Shown piece by piece: positions 1 through 13,041 of a stretch of 64,000 bases of DNA (its first letter is position 1; every line of letters begins with the position of its first letter). Under the pieces are notes generated by a model. It saw only the letters and a list, made by a program, of their open reading frames with translations, ran no database searches and was not told the origin of the DNA. The stretch is from Meloidogyne chitwoodi. Taxonomy: Eukaryota > Nematoda > Chromadorea > Rhabditida > Meloidogynidae. A program made the position numbers and the translations under genes. Where the stretch lies: the NCBI GenBank assembly GCA_015183035.1, contig JACZZP010000016.1, positions 1,984,001 to 2,048,000 on the forward strand. The letters run 5' to 3'.

Positions 1-3000
1 AGAAAATGCTTAAATAATAAATTGAGAATTAAACAAAAATAAAAAATATAAAAATAAATAACAGCTGAGAGAAGAGGGGAGTGTTTTGAAATTTTGATCA
101 AATTTTAATTTAATTTTTTAAAAATTATTTAAGTCCATAAATAGATTTTTTTTAATTTTTTGCAATAAATTTATAAAGTTTTTTTATTAAAAGATTAAAA
201 ATTTATTAAAAATTAATTTTTTCTTTTATCTACTACAAAAAAAGAAAAAGTCTAGACGTTGAATAAATTTATTAATAGAACATAAAGTAATTCAAATTTA
301 ATAATTAAATTAAAATTATTTAATTTGTTTTCCGGAAATAAAATACAAACTTTCCGGAAAAGAATATAGTATAATTATTTACAAACTAACAAAAAACTTA
401 AGTAGAAGATAAACTTAAGTTTTAAAATTATGTTTTACAATTGAATATTGACTATATTTAATTGTAAAACTCTAAAAGTTTTTTAATGTTTGAAACTTAA
501 ATATATATAAATTGTAAGCAAAACTTAAAAATAAATAAATATACGCAAATAATATTAAAAATAAAATTAAAATTAATAATAAATAAATAAATTTTTACAA
601 TTATTATTATTTTCTGATTAAAACACAAAAATATTTTAAAAATAAATAAAAGCAAAAATTATATAAATAATAATAAACTTGATATTTTTCCTTTGTTTTT
701 TAAATAAACACGCAAATTGTAAAAATAAATAAAAATAATTATTTTTCTTTCAAATAAAATTTTTTATATTTTTTTCTTGTCTTTTAACAATTAAAAAAAA
801 TTGACAAAAATATAATTTTTAAGATTAATCTTTAATTTAATTTAATTTAAATTATTAAAATTAATTTAATTATTTAATCGAGTATTTAAACTTATTTTTT
901 ATTTAAAATTTAATTTAAACAAAAATAAATTTTGTAGAGATTAAAAAAATTAAAATAATAAATTCCAAAATAAAATTAAAAAATAAAATTAAAAATAAAT
1001 AAAAATTTATATTATATGCGCAGTAATTTAAAATACTTTTTTTGGTCTATAACACATTTTTATTGGTCTCGCGTGGAATGACCAAAGAAAATAAAATTAG
1101 TAGTTTCTGCATTCAAGCAAAAAAAAAATTGAAAAAAAGAAAGAAAAAGTTTTGTATTTTTTAAGCATTAATTCTGCCTGTTCTGTGTTTTAGGCGTTAA
1201 AAATTCCGCCTGCTTTTTTCCTTTAAAGTTTTATTTTTGTTCTCTTTTTTTCTCTATGTTTTGTTGTCGGCAACCCGCTTTTGCCTTAAAATAAAAATGC
1301 TTCTACTAGGCTTTTCTTTTTTATTTTTTATATATTTTGCAGCTTCACGTCAGCCACCCACATTGAGGGACATATATATATTTATATATTTTATGTCAAC
1401 GACCCGAATGACGAGTGTTTTTGGGTAAAAAACAAAAAAACAAAAGGAAAATAAGGGTGTTGGGTGTAAAACAAAAAAGGTAAAAAATTGAATTGAAAAT
1501 GATGTGTGTGAATGAGACGAAAAAACAAACAATAAAAAACATCAAAATTAGAAGGAAGATTGAACAGAGAATGAATTAATTAAAAAGAAATAATAATTAA
1601 AATTAATATTTTAAGTAAGAAAAAATGGATGGTATATTTAATTTATTTTTAATCAGACAGAAATAAAAAAAATTATAAGCAAAATATTAATAAACGTGCA
1701 TGTAAAAATAATATATTTTAAAATATGTAAAGTTTTCCGGAAAAAAAACGAATAAAACTATTTTCCGGAATGTACGTTTGTAAAAAATATTTCAAGTAAA
1801 TAACGCTAAGTTGTAAATTTTTGTAAACTTAAAACTTGAATCAAGTTTATAAAATATTTTAATTTTGAGGTAATCTCAAATATTTTTATTTATTTTCAGG
1901 AATGTAAGTTTGTAAAAAATATTTCATTTAAGTAAATAGACAATTTTTTTAGTATTATAGTTTCTCACTCTATTCTCTCTTTAAGTTCTTATAACTGCTG
2001 CGTGTTTTACTTCTTTTAAGAACATGTTCTTTTTGCAACTAGTGTGAATTTTTAGGTGTTCTAAAATTATACATATATGTGTGTTTAGTGTAAAACAACG
2101 TCAGTTTTACGTCACAGCTGCGCTGACGAATGCCCAATGCCATTGACAAGTAAAAGAGATGCCAAGAAGAAATATAAAAAAAAAAGAGAAAAGGAGGCAG
2201 TTGTGGCCAAAGCTGACGTAAAATTTTCCGAAAGACAAAGAGTAAAGGATAAAAAGAAATAAATGAAAAAAATAAAAGTGATGTTTATATGTAGGTCAAA
2301 CAACCACCACCAGCTGCTTCTAATATATAGAAGCATAATTGTCTGAATAAATGAGAATATCGCCCCCACATGTTATAATGATAAAAATTTAAATATTATA
2401 AATAAAATTTTATAAAAATTTTATTTATTAAATATTTTCATTAAACTTGAGAATATGGGAAAATTAAAAAAAAGTTTTTGTAAATTTTTAAGTTTGATAA
2501 AAAGCAAATAAAGCATAAAGGTATGAAATAGATTAAAATTCAAAAATTAAAGAGTTCTTAAGTTTTTAAAACTTAAACAAAAAATATGCCTATGGCAGTT
2601 AACGATGTTGGTGGTATCACACTAGAGGCTCTTTATTATAAAAAGAATTTATGTTTGCACTTGAGTGTATAACAGAATTTAAATAAAAACCAGAACTAAA
2701 ATACAAAAAAATCAGAAATTAATTTCTGATAAAATTAAGTTCAGTATTTTTAGTATATTCAGGTTAAAACTTTTTCAAGTTAAAAACTTGAAAAAGTTTT
2801 ATATTTAATTTGTACTGAATTTTTCTGAATTATTTCCCTCTAGAGAAATAAATCTTTATTTAATTAAAATTATTCTGCTACATTAAATAATTATGTCATT
2901 TTTTAATGTTTGATAATAATAAAAATATTATTGTCTTTATTTTTTAATTTTTGCAAAAACAATAATAATAATATTATAGTTTGGTCAGTATAAATGTAAT

Positions 3001-6000
3001 TGCAGATTTTGAAAAAAAAATAAAAAAAAAACGCTTTAGAACGGTAACTATAAATTCTTTTTAGTGAGGGAAAACTAGTTGTTTTTTCTATTCATATCCT
3101 TAAATGCCTATTTTTAGAATATTACAAGGGAAAAAGACTATGCCAAATTGAGCCAACCTTTTTTTAAAAAAAATCTTTTAATTATGTGTTTTGAGTTAAT
3201 CTTAAGAAATCCAAGAAAATATGCAAAAATTACATTTAATATTTCTTTCCGGAAAGTTTATCGCAATAAATAACGGAAACAACTAAAAATATATATATTT
3301 ACAAGTAAAAATATTATTATTTTTATTTGTAAATACCTAAATATATAATTGGTTTATTACACTTTCATTGCGCACTAAAACTTTGAGAAAGATATTTTGT
3401 ATGTAAAATACAAATAAATAGGAAGGAAAAACATATAAATGGAAACACAAGGGAAAAACTTAAACTTTGTATTTATATTATACTTTTATAATAATTTTTA
3501 GATTATTTTTTATTTATTCTTAGAATAAAATTAATTTAAAAAAATGAAAATGTATGAATGTAATAATAATAAAAATGATAATTAAAAAATTATAATAAGC
3601 CAGAAAAGATTAATATGAACTGGATTATTTAAAAAAGGCGGGAATCCTAACATTATTTATGGACTTAATGCCCGTTCTTAGAAAGATTTATAAAAAATTT
3701 GCAAATAAGTCAAAGAATATTTAAAAAAAATGTTAAAAAAATGAAAAAATGATACATAATTTAAAAGGCAATATGTGAAAGAAATTTTTTTAATTAAGGA
3801 TAATGAAATTAAAAAATAATTAGTTTAAGGGACAAATACAGATTAACATATTTATATATATAATTCTAACCTTTATTTAAACTAAAAAATAATTTTAATA
3901 TTTATACTAAATTTCTGAAATTACTGAAATTTATCAAATACCTATTATTTGTTTTCCTTTTATTAAGTTACCTTATTTTTAATTTAATTTTCAATATTTT
4001 ATTTATAATTCATTAGTTAAAATGTCATTTAATTTTTCACTACAGACTCGCTATAATCCATATTGTAGAAAAACACAAACATTTAAATATATAAAAATAA
4101 TTTAATATATAAACAGTCTGTTATTTTAATAAATTTATTAAAAAGAAGAGTCATGAGATTTGTTTTTTTTTTAATTTTCGTGTCACGCAATTTAGCATAG
4201 TTTTTTATATCACAAACATTCCTTAAGGAAAAGAAAAATCAGAATTTACAAACTTTCCGGAAAGAAAATAAAAATCAGAATTTACAAACTTTCCGGAAAG
4301 AAAATAAAAATCAGTATTTACAAACTTAATTTTTTATTATATTAAAGTTGAGATTAAAAAACATATTAGAACTTAAGGGGATTTTCTCTGATGACGACTT
4401 TGTAAAATACTAAGGAAAAAATTAACAATGACGAAATATGAGAGCACGCTTTTACTTGCTTTATAATTGTGCGCAAATTAACCAAGTTGTTTTGATAAAA
4501 AATAAGTAAAGCTTTTTTATTTTGCTTTATAGACTTTAAGTTTTTAAGCTGCTTTTCAATTATGAATTGATTAAGTGCCAAGCTGACGTGTTATGTTTTT
4601 ACAAATAAAGTTAAAGACTGAAAATAATTTAAAAAACTTTAATTATTTAATTACTAACAAAAAAATAAATATTTTTTTTTAATTTTAAGATCCTCTTATA
4701 AATTTTAAATTAATACAAATTTATTTAAATTATTTTAGTCGTCAAATACATATATTCATTTCAAAGACAATAATTACCCCTAGATTATTTTTTCTGAGAA
4801 GAATAAATTAAAAAGTAAAAGTTAAGTTAGTATATTTTCTCTTTAAAATACGTAAATTTATTATAAATCCAAAAATAGAAAAAAATATATTAAAATATTG
4901 CTTCTTAATTCTTTTTTTTGAACTTATAAGAATAAAAAGAATTATATTTTAAAAATTAAAAAAATAAATAAAGAGTTAAAATCTGTTGAGCCTTTTCTAG
5001 TGTTACATTTTTAGTCTTCCTTCCGTTTTTTATTTTTTAATATTTTATGTCAATCCGGAAAATTTTAAAACAATTTATCTAACTAAAGTTGACGTTTTTG
5101 TTCTTTGCTACGTTTACTTTAATGTTTTCCTAGAATTATAATTTTGAATACATAACTTAAGTTTGTAAAATAATGATAAACTTAATTTTTGTAAGTAAAG
5201 TTAAGTTGTAAAAACTTGAATTTTAACTGTAATTTATATTTATAAACCTAAAAACTTAGTTTTTAAGTTTTCACAAACTTAATAATTCTCATTTATTAAT
5301 GTTTCCGGAAAGCAAAATTTATAAACCTGCGTTTGTAATAATTAGATCTACAAACTTAACGAAAAACTAAATGTAAAACTTCATGAAACTAACAAAAACA
5401 TGGAAAAATTAACATTTGGCCTAGAGTATGGTATACAAGATACAAGTTTTGACGTTATTTCCTGTAGGATTTTCCATTTAATTCTTTGCTGTTTCCAATT
5501 TAGTAATTGTATATTTTTTCCTATATTTTTCTCGCCTTTATATCAAAACACATTTATTTCAAAAAAATTGCGTATAACTTATATTCTCAATAAAATCTGA
5601 GAAAATTCTAAAAATATTTATTAAATAAAAGGTATTTAAAAATGTGATAAAAAATCTAAAAACAAATGAAAAAAAAATTTTATAATAGCAACATTTCTTT
5701 TTTTGTATAGCACCAATTTGATTCCAACTTTTGATCTCTTTGTTTATGTTATTTAAAATTGGGGAAACCATTAATTTAGGCCAGACAAAAGGCAAAAAGA
5801 GAATATTAAAAAAATAAAAATATAAACGTAAATATAATTGAGACAATTTCTTGCAAAAGTTAGCATTTATTTTTTACTGTTTTATTAATAGCCAATTGCC
5901 TATAATTGTCTATTAAACATTATATTTAATCGAGGGAATAGAAGTCGAATAAAAAAAAGAAGAATACAAATCATAATTAAATATTACAATCTTAAGGTAA

Positions 6001-6342
6001 AATACAAGAATGACGATACCAACTTTTTTCCGGAATGTAAATCAGAATTTACAAACTTTCCGGAATTGTTAAAATTAAATATTACAATCTGAAGGTAAAA
6101 TACAAGAGATACCAACTTTTTCTGGAATATAAATCAGAATTTACAAACTTTCCGGAATTAAAAATTAAATATTACAAACTCGATTTTTTAAATTTTATTC
6201 CTGTAAAATGTTAACTATTTTAAATTAAAAAATAATAAGAGAAAATAATAAATTAGCAAAGGATTAAACTTAAATAAAATGTACTAGGTATTTAATAATA
6301 AATATATTGGTCAAGAAATCCTTCTATATATTTTGAAAATAT
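1..6342. other. AT-rich gene-poor stretch with palindromes
   Basis: I see no supportable gene here; open frames are short, low-complexity Phe/Lys/Asn runs without splice-linked conserved sequence. The stretch is rich in short inverted repeats, for example the hairpin around 2764-2799 (AAAACTTTTTCAAGTT with its complement) and the 20-bp palindrome near 2709-2730. The motif TTTCCGGAAA or its variants recurs (about 330-357, 1733-1770, 3248, 4250-4300, 5305, 6028-6160), often as ACAAACTTTCCGGAAA. A near-perfect duplicated unit lies at 5990-6175 and another at 4240-4300. It may be intergenic or a large upstream region. Confidence 0.6.
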
Positions 6343-6978
6343 CTAAATAGTATGTAGCCATGCTCGTTCTTCATCTAAATCATTTTCGTCTTCGTCGTTA
6401 CAAAGAAGAGGATCATCTTCTTTAATTAAATTAATATTTTGTGAATAATTTTCCAATAAATTATTTTCGTTCAATTTTTTTGTAGCTTCATCTTTTTCTT
6501 TTTTCCTTTCTTCCAATTTTTTTTTTAATATATTTTGATTATCTTCTGAAATAAGATGGCAAGGAAAATGAGCATCCCAATCGACTTAAAAAATTTTTTT
6601 AATAAATTTTATTTCTTTTAATTTAATTTTTATTTAAAAATTAAATTAAAAATTTTTTTAATATTTAAAAAATTTCCAACCTTCTCCTTTTTCATTAAGA
6701 AAGAAATCATTAGAAAACTTTTCTCTCATTCTACTAGGAGAAGGATTTTCCTTACAACTTAATTTTTTATTCTTTTGTTTTTTAATTTTAGGCATTGCCT
6801 TATTAATTTCAAATTCAATATTTTGTTTTTTATTTTTAGGCGTTACTTTATTAATATTAATTTCTTTTTGATTTTTATTTTTAGGCATTGCTTGATTTAT
6901 TTCAAATTCAATTTGTGAAATAATAAAAAACAAAAGAAGAAAATATTTAATTTTTAAAAATTCTTTAGATTTAAACAT
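6343..6978 (-). CDS. Putative small secreted Lys-rich protein, unknown function
   Basis: I do not recognise this gene. Two exons fit in frame: 6681-6978 and 6343-6584 (donor GAAG|GTTGG, acceptor TTTAAG|TCGAT, phase 1), giving about 179 residues. The N-terminus (MFKSKEFLKIKYFLLLFFIIS) looks like a signal peptide or membrane anchor. Residues about 22-75 carry an imperfect repeat of the type EFEIN(Q/K)AMPK-K-K-QK. After that come a region with single Cys residues (SCKENPSPSRMREKF), then DWDAHFPCHLISED, a charged helix-like stretch (LKKKLEERKKEKDEATKK) and an acidic tail ending DEERAWLHTI. No other gene is within 3 kb. It could be a secreted effector-like or neuropeptide-like precursor, or a spurious model; the continuous second exon argues for a real gene. 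Confidence 0.45.
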
Positions 6979-9532
6979 TTTTTTTTGTAAATTTTTTAAA
7001 TAAAATAATATTTTTAAAATTAAACTAAAAATTAAAAAAATTAAATTATTTAAAAAATATTAATGAAAGCATAAAATGAAAAATCTGATTGGGAAAAATT
7101 TAATAAAAAGGCTGCCAAAATGTAAAATTTTTTTTTCAAATTAGACTGATCATAACACAAAACTGCTAAGAAAGAGTAGAGATGGTGATGAATTTTTATT
7201 TTAAATTCAAAACACAATTTAAATTTTTTTTAAATTATTTGTCATGTATATGCACTTTATTTGCGGCATTTATTTTACAAAAATAAAAGTACAAAATTTT
7301 ATTAAAATACCAAAAATTAAATTTTAAAATTAATAAAATAAAAATAAAAAAATTTTTTTACTTAAAAAAATAAAAAGTTATTTAAATTAAAAAAACTTAT
7401 TAAATTTAAAAATTTATTTAAATATTAAAATAGTTTTTTCTTTAAAAAATAATAAAATTAACATCGATTATAAAAATCATTTTTTAATATTTTTATTTTC
7501 ATTTATTTTATTTTTGTTTATTTGTGAAAAAAAAACAAACATTGAAACTTGTTAGCATTTTGAACTTGTATATTTTTATATATTTTCCCCACTTGATTGA
7601 TAATATTTTACTAAAACACTCAAGTTGTTATTTAAAAACTTAAGTTTTTAAACATTTTAAGAAAATATTTTCTCATTAAAAATTATTTTAAAATAAAAAA
7701 ATCAAGTTTACACTTAAATTATGTTTATTTAGTTTTCAAATAGTTTATTATTTTCCAAATAATTGTAAACTTAAATCCGGAAATTAGAAAATTAATTAAT
7801 TTCTATACTTAAAAATCAAAGATTGCAAACCTTCCGGAAATGTAAATATTTATGTTGTAATCTTAAGTTTGCGCAATTTAAGTTGCACACTAATTTTCAA
7901 GTATTTAACAGCAACTTAAGTTCGGTAAAAATGATTTAATTAATTCTTATATTAAATGTTTCAGGAAAATTTGTATTTTTATATTAAATGCTTCCGGAAA
8001 GTTTGTAAATAAAAAACATTTTTTAATTGCTTTCGGAAAGTTTACTTATTTTTTCCGGAACTATTTTTATTTCTAGTTTGTTAAACAATTAAAAATGTAT
8101 TTAGGTTTGTAAACTTGATTTTAAGTTTTTAACATTTAAACCCATAAAATGTTGTAATTTTTTAATTCTTAAACTTAAAATAATAAATAAAATTATTTAA
8201 AGCTTAAAAATTTAGAAAGTACTAGTATTGGAATTTTAGATTTTGCTCATACTCATAGTTCATACAAAAGTATGATTTTGGTATGACCTTCCATTCACTT
8301 TTAAGGTCATTCATTTTTTATAACTGTTAAATTTTAGTGAAAAAACTTTTATTTTTATTTATTTTTCTCTTATTGTTCCACTGTTTTTCACATGTGTAAA
8401 TAATCAAGTAGTCAACCATCTTTTTTTTTTATTTTTTTATTGCGCATATATTTATTTATTTATTGACTTTTGCATATTCTTTGCAATAACAATATTTTCT
8501 TTTCGAACAATTCGCCAAATCCTAAGAAAAAAGTAAGAAAAAAATTAAATAATTGACTAAATAATTATTTTATTTTTTTAATTAAATTAATTTTATTTTT
8601 ATCTCTTTTTTTAGTCTTAACTTTTAATATAATTTTTATTTCATTTTAATAATCACGTTTTTAAATATTTATAAATAATTTTTTAAATAAAAAAAGTTTT
8701 ATTTATGTAAAAAGAAATCATTTTTGAATTAAAATAATTAAAAAAAGGAGAACACTTTAAATTTTCTTATAAAAAGATGGTAATAAATTGTTTAAATTGT
8801 TAAATTAAATTTAAAAAAATTAAATCGTCATTTATTTTTTTTAAATAAAATAAAACAATTTATTTCCTCTAACAATAAAAATAATGCGCAACAAAAAAAT
8901 TTTATTGATTCAATTTTTGTTATTTATTTATAATCCTATCAGAAGATTATTTTTTGTTATTTTTTATTTATTAAAAAAAAATAAAGTAAAATTATAATAA
9001 TTGGGTAAGGTCATACATATGTTTCTTTTTTTTATTTTTTTTTCTAGTTTTCCCTATTTTTCACTAATATTCATCACCTTTTTGAATTTTTTTCTTCTAA
9101 TTTTTTTATTTTTTTTAAATTGGGTCAGAAATATATTTCAAAATATTTTAATAAAAATAAAGAAATTATTTAAATTAATTTTTCTTTTTATTTAAATTAA
9201 AATTTATTTTTATAATCTCCCAAAAATATTTAAAATTTAAAAAAAAATTAAAAAAAATATATGAAAAACATGGGACAAAATAAATAGAAATAAATTTACA
9301 TATTTTTTATTCAATAAATGTAATAAATACACTTCCGGTTGAAAAAATAAAATTCATAAATATAAGAATAAATAATAATATTTATTTATTTATTTTTTCG
9401 TAAAGTTTAATATTTAAAAATTATTTTTTAAATAAAATAAATGTTTAAAAAATTAAAAATTATTTTTTAAAAGTTTAAAAATTTTATTTTCACATTTTAA
9501 ATTTAAAATAAATTAATTAATAATTATTTTCT

Positions 9533-9608
9533 CTTTGCTTGATTCGAACCTTTGACCTTTTCCCCTATAAACATTTACTTTTCCCACTACACCAAAACTG
9601 ACGTATAG
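9533..9608 (-). pseudogene. tRNA-like remnant
   Basis: On the minus strand an A-box-like TGGTGTAGTGG is followed at tRNA-like distance by the B-box-like GGTTCGAATC. The acceptor and T stems do not pair properly, so this is a decayed tRNA or tRNA-derived repeat rather than a working gene. Confidence 0.4.
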
Positions 9609-9635
9609 TGAAACTCACTTTATAAGTTGATTCGA

Positions 9636-9928
9636 AGCTTTATAACTTTATGATAAATAATCGGTTTTAAATAATTTTGATATCATTCGATAGAGAATTA
9701 AATTTGCTACAAAATGATATATAATATGATATTTTTGAGCAAATAATTTAAAAGTTATTGACAAAAAACCTTCAAAAATATTTAATTTTGTCAGTTTTTT
9801 GACCTTAACATTCTTTTCTTTAAACCTAAAATTCTGATTTTTATTCCATTTTATAGAGAATTTTCTGCTCTATCAAATGATACCAAAACCTTTTCAAAAA
9901 GTAGAGTTATTCCAAAGTTATAAGGTTT
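9636..9928. repeat. Foldback element with ATCATTTGATAGAG repeats, copy 1
   Basis: The left side reads CTTTATAACTTTATGATAA then ATCATTCGATAGAGAATT. The right side contains the complement of TATCATTTGATAGAGCAG and of CTTATAACTTTGGAATAA. The arms are imperfect but clearly inverted. A second copy lies at about 17365-17662 in the innexin intron. Confidence 0.6.
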
Positions 9929-9971
9929 AAACTAAACTAAAGTTTTCCTTTCTTATAAAAATAGGGCAAAA

Positions 9972-12434
9972 ATGTTGATTGATTTTTCACAACAAAAATT
10001 GACTTTAAACGACGAAAATGAACAAAAAATGGATAAAAGAATGTTTGTAATGGATGGACATTTAAATTTATTAAATCAAAATTTAAATAATAAAAACGAA
10101 AAAAATTCAATTAATAAACAACGGCAGCAAAATAATAATATTTTTTGTTGTTGTAAATGTTGTGGATATCGATATATTATTTTATTTATTACGGTAAAAA
10201 AATTGAAAAATTAAAATATTTTTTTCAGGCTCTCTGTTTAACTTCAATTTGTTCAAATATGATAGCATTTAATTTTACACTTATTTTAATGAAAAGGCCA
10301 AATTGGGGAAATGAAACTATATTAGATATTAATTCTACAAAAATTAAAGTATTTATTAAATTTATAATTTTTTATAAAAAAATTAGGAAGAAGGACCTTT
10401 TACTATTTTTAATGAAACACATATTATGCCTAAAAGTGTAGCTTATACTCAGGCAGAGAAAGCAAGACTATTATATGCTGTAAGTATTTTTAATAAATAT
10501 TTAAAAATAAACTTGCCTAATTTCTTAAGGTTGGATTAGCAAGTATTTTTTCTACATTTCCTTTCTCAATGTTATATACAAAATATGGTAAAAATTAAAA
10601 CAAGTTTGTAAAGTTTCTAGTTTACAAACTTGAACATTTTCCGGAAAAGTTACAAAATATTTTCTTTTATCAAATAATTTTGTAGTTAAAACTTTAATTA
10701 AAAAAACTTGTAAACTTTTCCGGAAAAGTTGCAAATAAATGTTGTAAACTTGGAAATTTATAATAAAATTGCTTTTTAGGTGCTCGTTTTGTTTTTTTAT
10801 CTGCTGGAATATTATCAACAATAGCTACAGCTCTTTTACCCTTAGCTGCTTCTAAAGGAATGACCGCATTTACTATAGTAAGAGTAATACAAGGGTTTGC
10901 TTATGGGGCAAATTTTGCTGCTATTGGTTTTGTTTGTCATCGTTGGGCTACTTTACAACAACACGGATTTTTTTTGTAAATAATTTTAGTTAATATAAGA
11001 CACCCCTTTATAAAAAAACTTTTTTAAATTAATAAAATTTTATTAATTAATTTTTTATTAATTAATTTAAGAGCTTGTATGACTACATTTACTTCACTAT
11101 CAGTTACTTTAACTAACCCTGTTGCTGCATTTATTAGTTCTATTCCTTCATTAGGTTGGCCTTGGGTTTATTATTGTAAGTTTTATATTTTTTTTATAAA
11201 ATTTTAATTTTTTTAATAAAGTACATGCATTAGTTTCACCAATACTTTTTTTACTTTGGCTATTTCTTTATACTGATCATCCTGGCACTCATCCTTGTGT
11301 TGCTGAGAAGGAAAAAGAATTAATTCTATCAGGCAAAACTGATGCAGAAATTGAAATTAATGGTTTTATGCCATATAGGTAAATTTAAAAAATATGACAA
11401 AATGTCACTTGGACAAAATGTCACTGATACAAAATGTTACTATGACAAAATGTCACTAAAACAAAAAAATGACAAAATGTCACTAGGACAAAAATTTCAA
11501 ATCAAAAATATACTGTATTTCTTACCAAAATTTAGAGCAATTTTATCAAATAAAATAGTGCTTGTTGTATGGATTAATTCATTTGCTGATATAGTTACAG
11601 CTGTTTTTCTAATTACTTATTTGCCTACATATGTTTCAAAAGTTCTTCGTTATGGTGTTAGAGAAACTGGTATTTGGTCTGCTGTCCCGGCTTTGTTACA
11701 TATTCCAGTTAAAATTGGGTCTGGTTGGTTAGCTGATAATATGAGGTAAAAATAAGGGAGGAAATAAAAATAGAAAAATCAGACAAAATGTCATTTGGAC
11801 AAAATGTCACTAATACAAAAAATATATTTATATTTTATTAAGATGTATGAGCGAAATTGGTCGAATGAGACTTTTTAATTCTATAGCTTTAGTTGGTTCT
11901 GGCATTGCTTTTGCTCTTGTTGGTTTTGTTCCAGATGATCAACGTTTTTTAGCTGTTATTTTAATGACAATAAATTTTGCTTTGGTTTCCACAAATTGTG
12001 GGGGATTTTATAAATGTGCGACCCTTATTTCCAGGTAAAGAGAGTTTATTTGAGTCTGACTTTATCTCAGACTCTAATTACCTAAAAATATCTCAGACTC
12101 TAATTTCCAGGCAATACGCTCACTTCGTCGTAGCTGGTATTCAATTCGAAAAATCAATTACTCTTTTTGTTTCTCCTCTGATATTTTTATTTTTTATTCG
12201 CGATGAAAGCTCTCGAGAACAATGGCGTAATGTATTTATTGGAATGGCTGTTATACTTTTTGTGGTAAAATAAATAAATTAATTAATTAAAATAAATTAA
12301 TTAATTAGGCAAATACTTTCTTTTGGTTTTTTGTTACTGACCAACCAGCAGAATTTACAAAAATAACAAAACAACAAAAATCAGAAAAACAAAATACATC
12401 AATTGATAAAATAGAAATTAATACTTTCTCTTAA
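9972..12434 (+). CDS. SLC17-type major facilitator transporter
   Basis: A 12-helix transporter of the SLC17 (sodium-phosphate/vesicular anion) family, expected to move organic anions or phosphate across a membrane. Eleven exons join in frame: 9972-10193, 10229-10348, 10387-10479, 10530-10587, 10780-10975, 11072-11175, 11222-11378, 11536-11745, 11843-12034, 12111-12264, 12309-12434 (543 residues). The first helix spans the first intron (YRYIILFITALCLTSICSNM). Family-like features are the N-glycosylation-prone loop (WGNETILDINSTK), the ARFVFLSAGILSTIATALLP and VIQGFAYGANFAA helices, and the C-terminal half with GGFYKCATLISRQYAHFVV and TDQPAEFT. The start is the first ATG before about 60 hydrophilic Asn/Gln-rich residues and a CCCKCCG cluster. 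The substrate cannot be assigned. Intron 7 carries tandem GACAAAATGTC units. Confidence 0.87.
11395..11500. repeat. Tandem GACAAAATGTC units in SLC17 intron 7
   Basis: About five near-repeats of GACAAAATGTCACT lie in the intron between 11379 and 11535. The core GACAAAATGTC is almost self-complementary. The same core occurs in the next intron (about 11783-11818), in reverse orientation in the mitoribosomal S18b intron (about 31908-31975), and at 32508-32570. Confidence 0.7.
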
Positions 12435-13041
12435 TAAATAAATAAAGTAATAGAGGGGGGTATTCTCTCATGTGAGGAAAAGAAAAGAAAAAATGAAATT
12501 TAAAAATTTTTATTTTTTTACTTAAAATTTTATTCCTTTTATTTTTAAACATTTTTTAATAATTTTTAATTTTGTAAAAAAATTGTAAATTTTTAATAAA
12601 AATATTTAAAATAAAGTTTTAAGGCAGCAGAGAATTCATTAAAATATGAGGACGTTTAGTCGCGCGCCCAATAACTGCTAAACAGCGATAACACAGAACT
12701 CTGAAATTTTTTATAATTAATCTTTATAATATTACCTATTTTATTTATAAATTTCAGAATTTTTGATTAATTGGTTAAAAAGTTATAAATTAAAAAGTCT
12801 TTTAGGGTAAAATTAAGTGATTCATTTGTTAAAATTATTTTTATTATTTTACTTTTTTTGTAAAATTTTTCTTTTATGCCTATTAAATAGCCAAAAAAAT
12901 TAGCTATAAAAATTGCTAATAATTTTATTTTTATCAATATTCTGTGTTATCAATTTTGATAAGAAAAAAAATTTCTCATTTCTCCAATAAATTTAGTAAT
13001 ATATTTTTTAATTAATTAATTTAAATTAAAAAAATAAATAA
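12435..13041. other. Intergenic, SLC17 to innexin
   Basis: Same-strand spacing of about 600 bp. A slightly GC-richer patch (about 12640-12700) has AGCGATAACACAGAA, whose complement recurs near 12943-12955 around inner CTGAAATTT/AAATTTCAG arms. This could be another small foldback element. No gene is seen. Confidence 0.45.

Larger units (their letters stand above)
6979..9971. other. AT-rich intergenic stretch
   Basis: No coding sequence found. It contains more TTTCCGGAAA-type palindromes (about 7776, 7833, 7990, 8035, 8053), long A/T runs, a tRNA-like remnant (about 9533-9608, minus strand) and the first copy of a terminal-inverted-repeat element (9636-9928) that ends about 45 bp before the next gene's start codon. 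Confidence 0.6.

Noticed and set aside
1237..1532. Overlapping plus and minus open frames
   Set aside because: Phe/Leu-rich on both strands, no neighbouring exons, no recognisable domain; expected by chance in AT-rich DNA.
4366..4581. 71-residue minus-strand frame starting MALNQFIIEK
   Set aside because: No spliced partner, composition as random AT-rich DNA, no signal or domain.
9001..9195. Phe-rich plus-strand frame
   Set aside because: A T-run translated; mimics a membrane helix but has no conserved feature.
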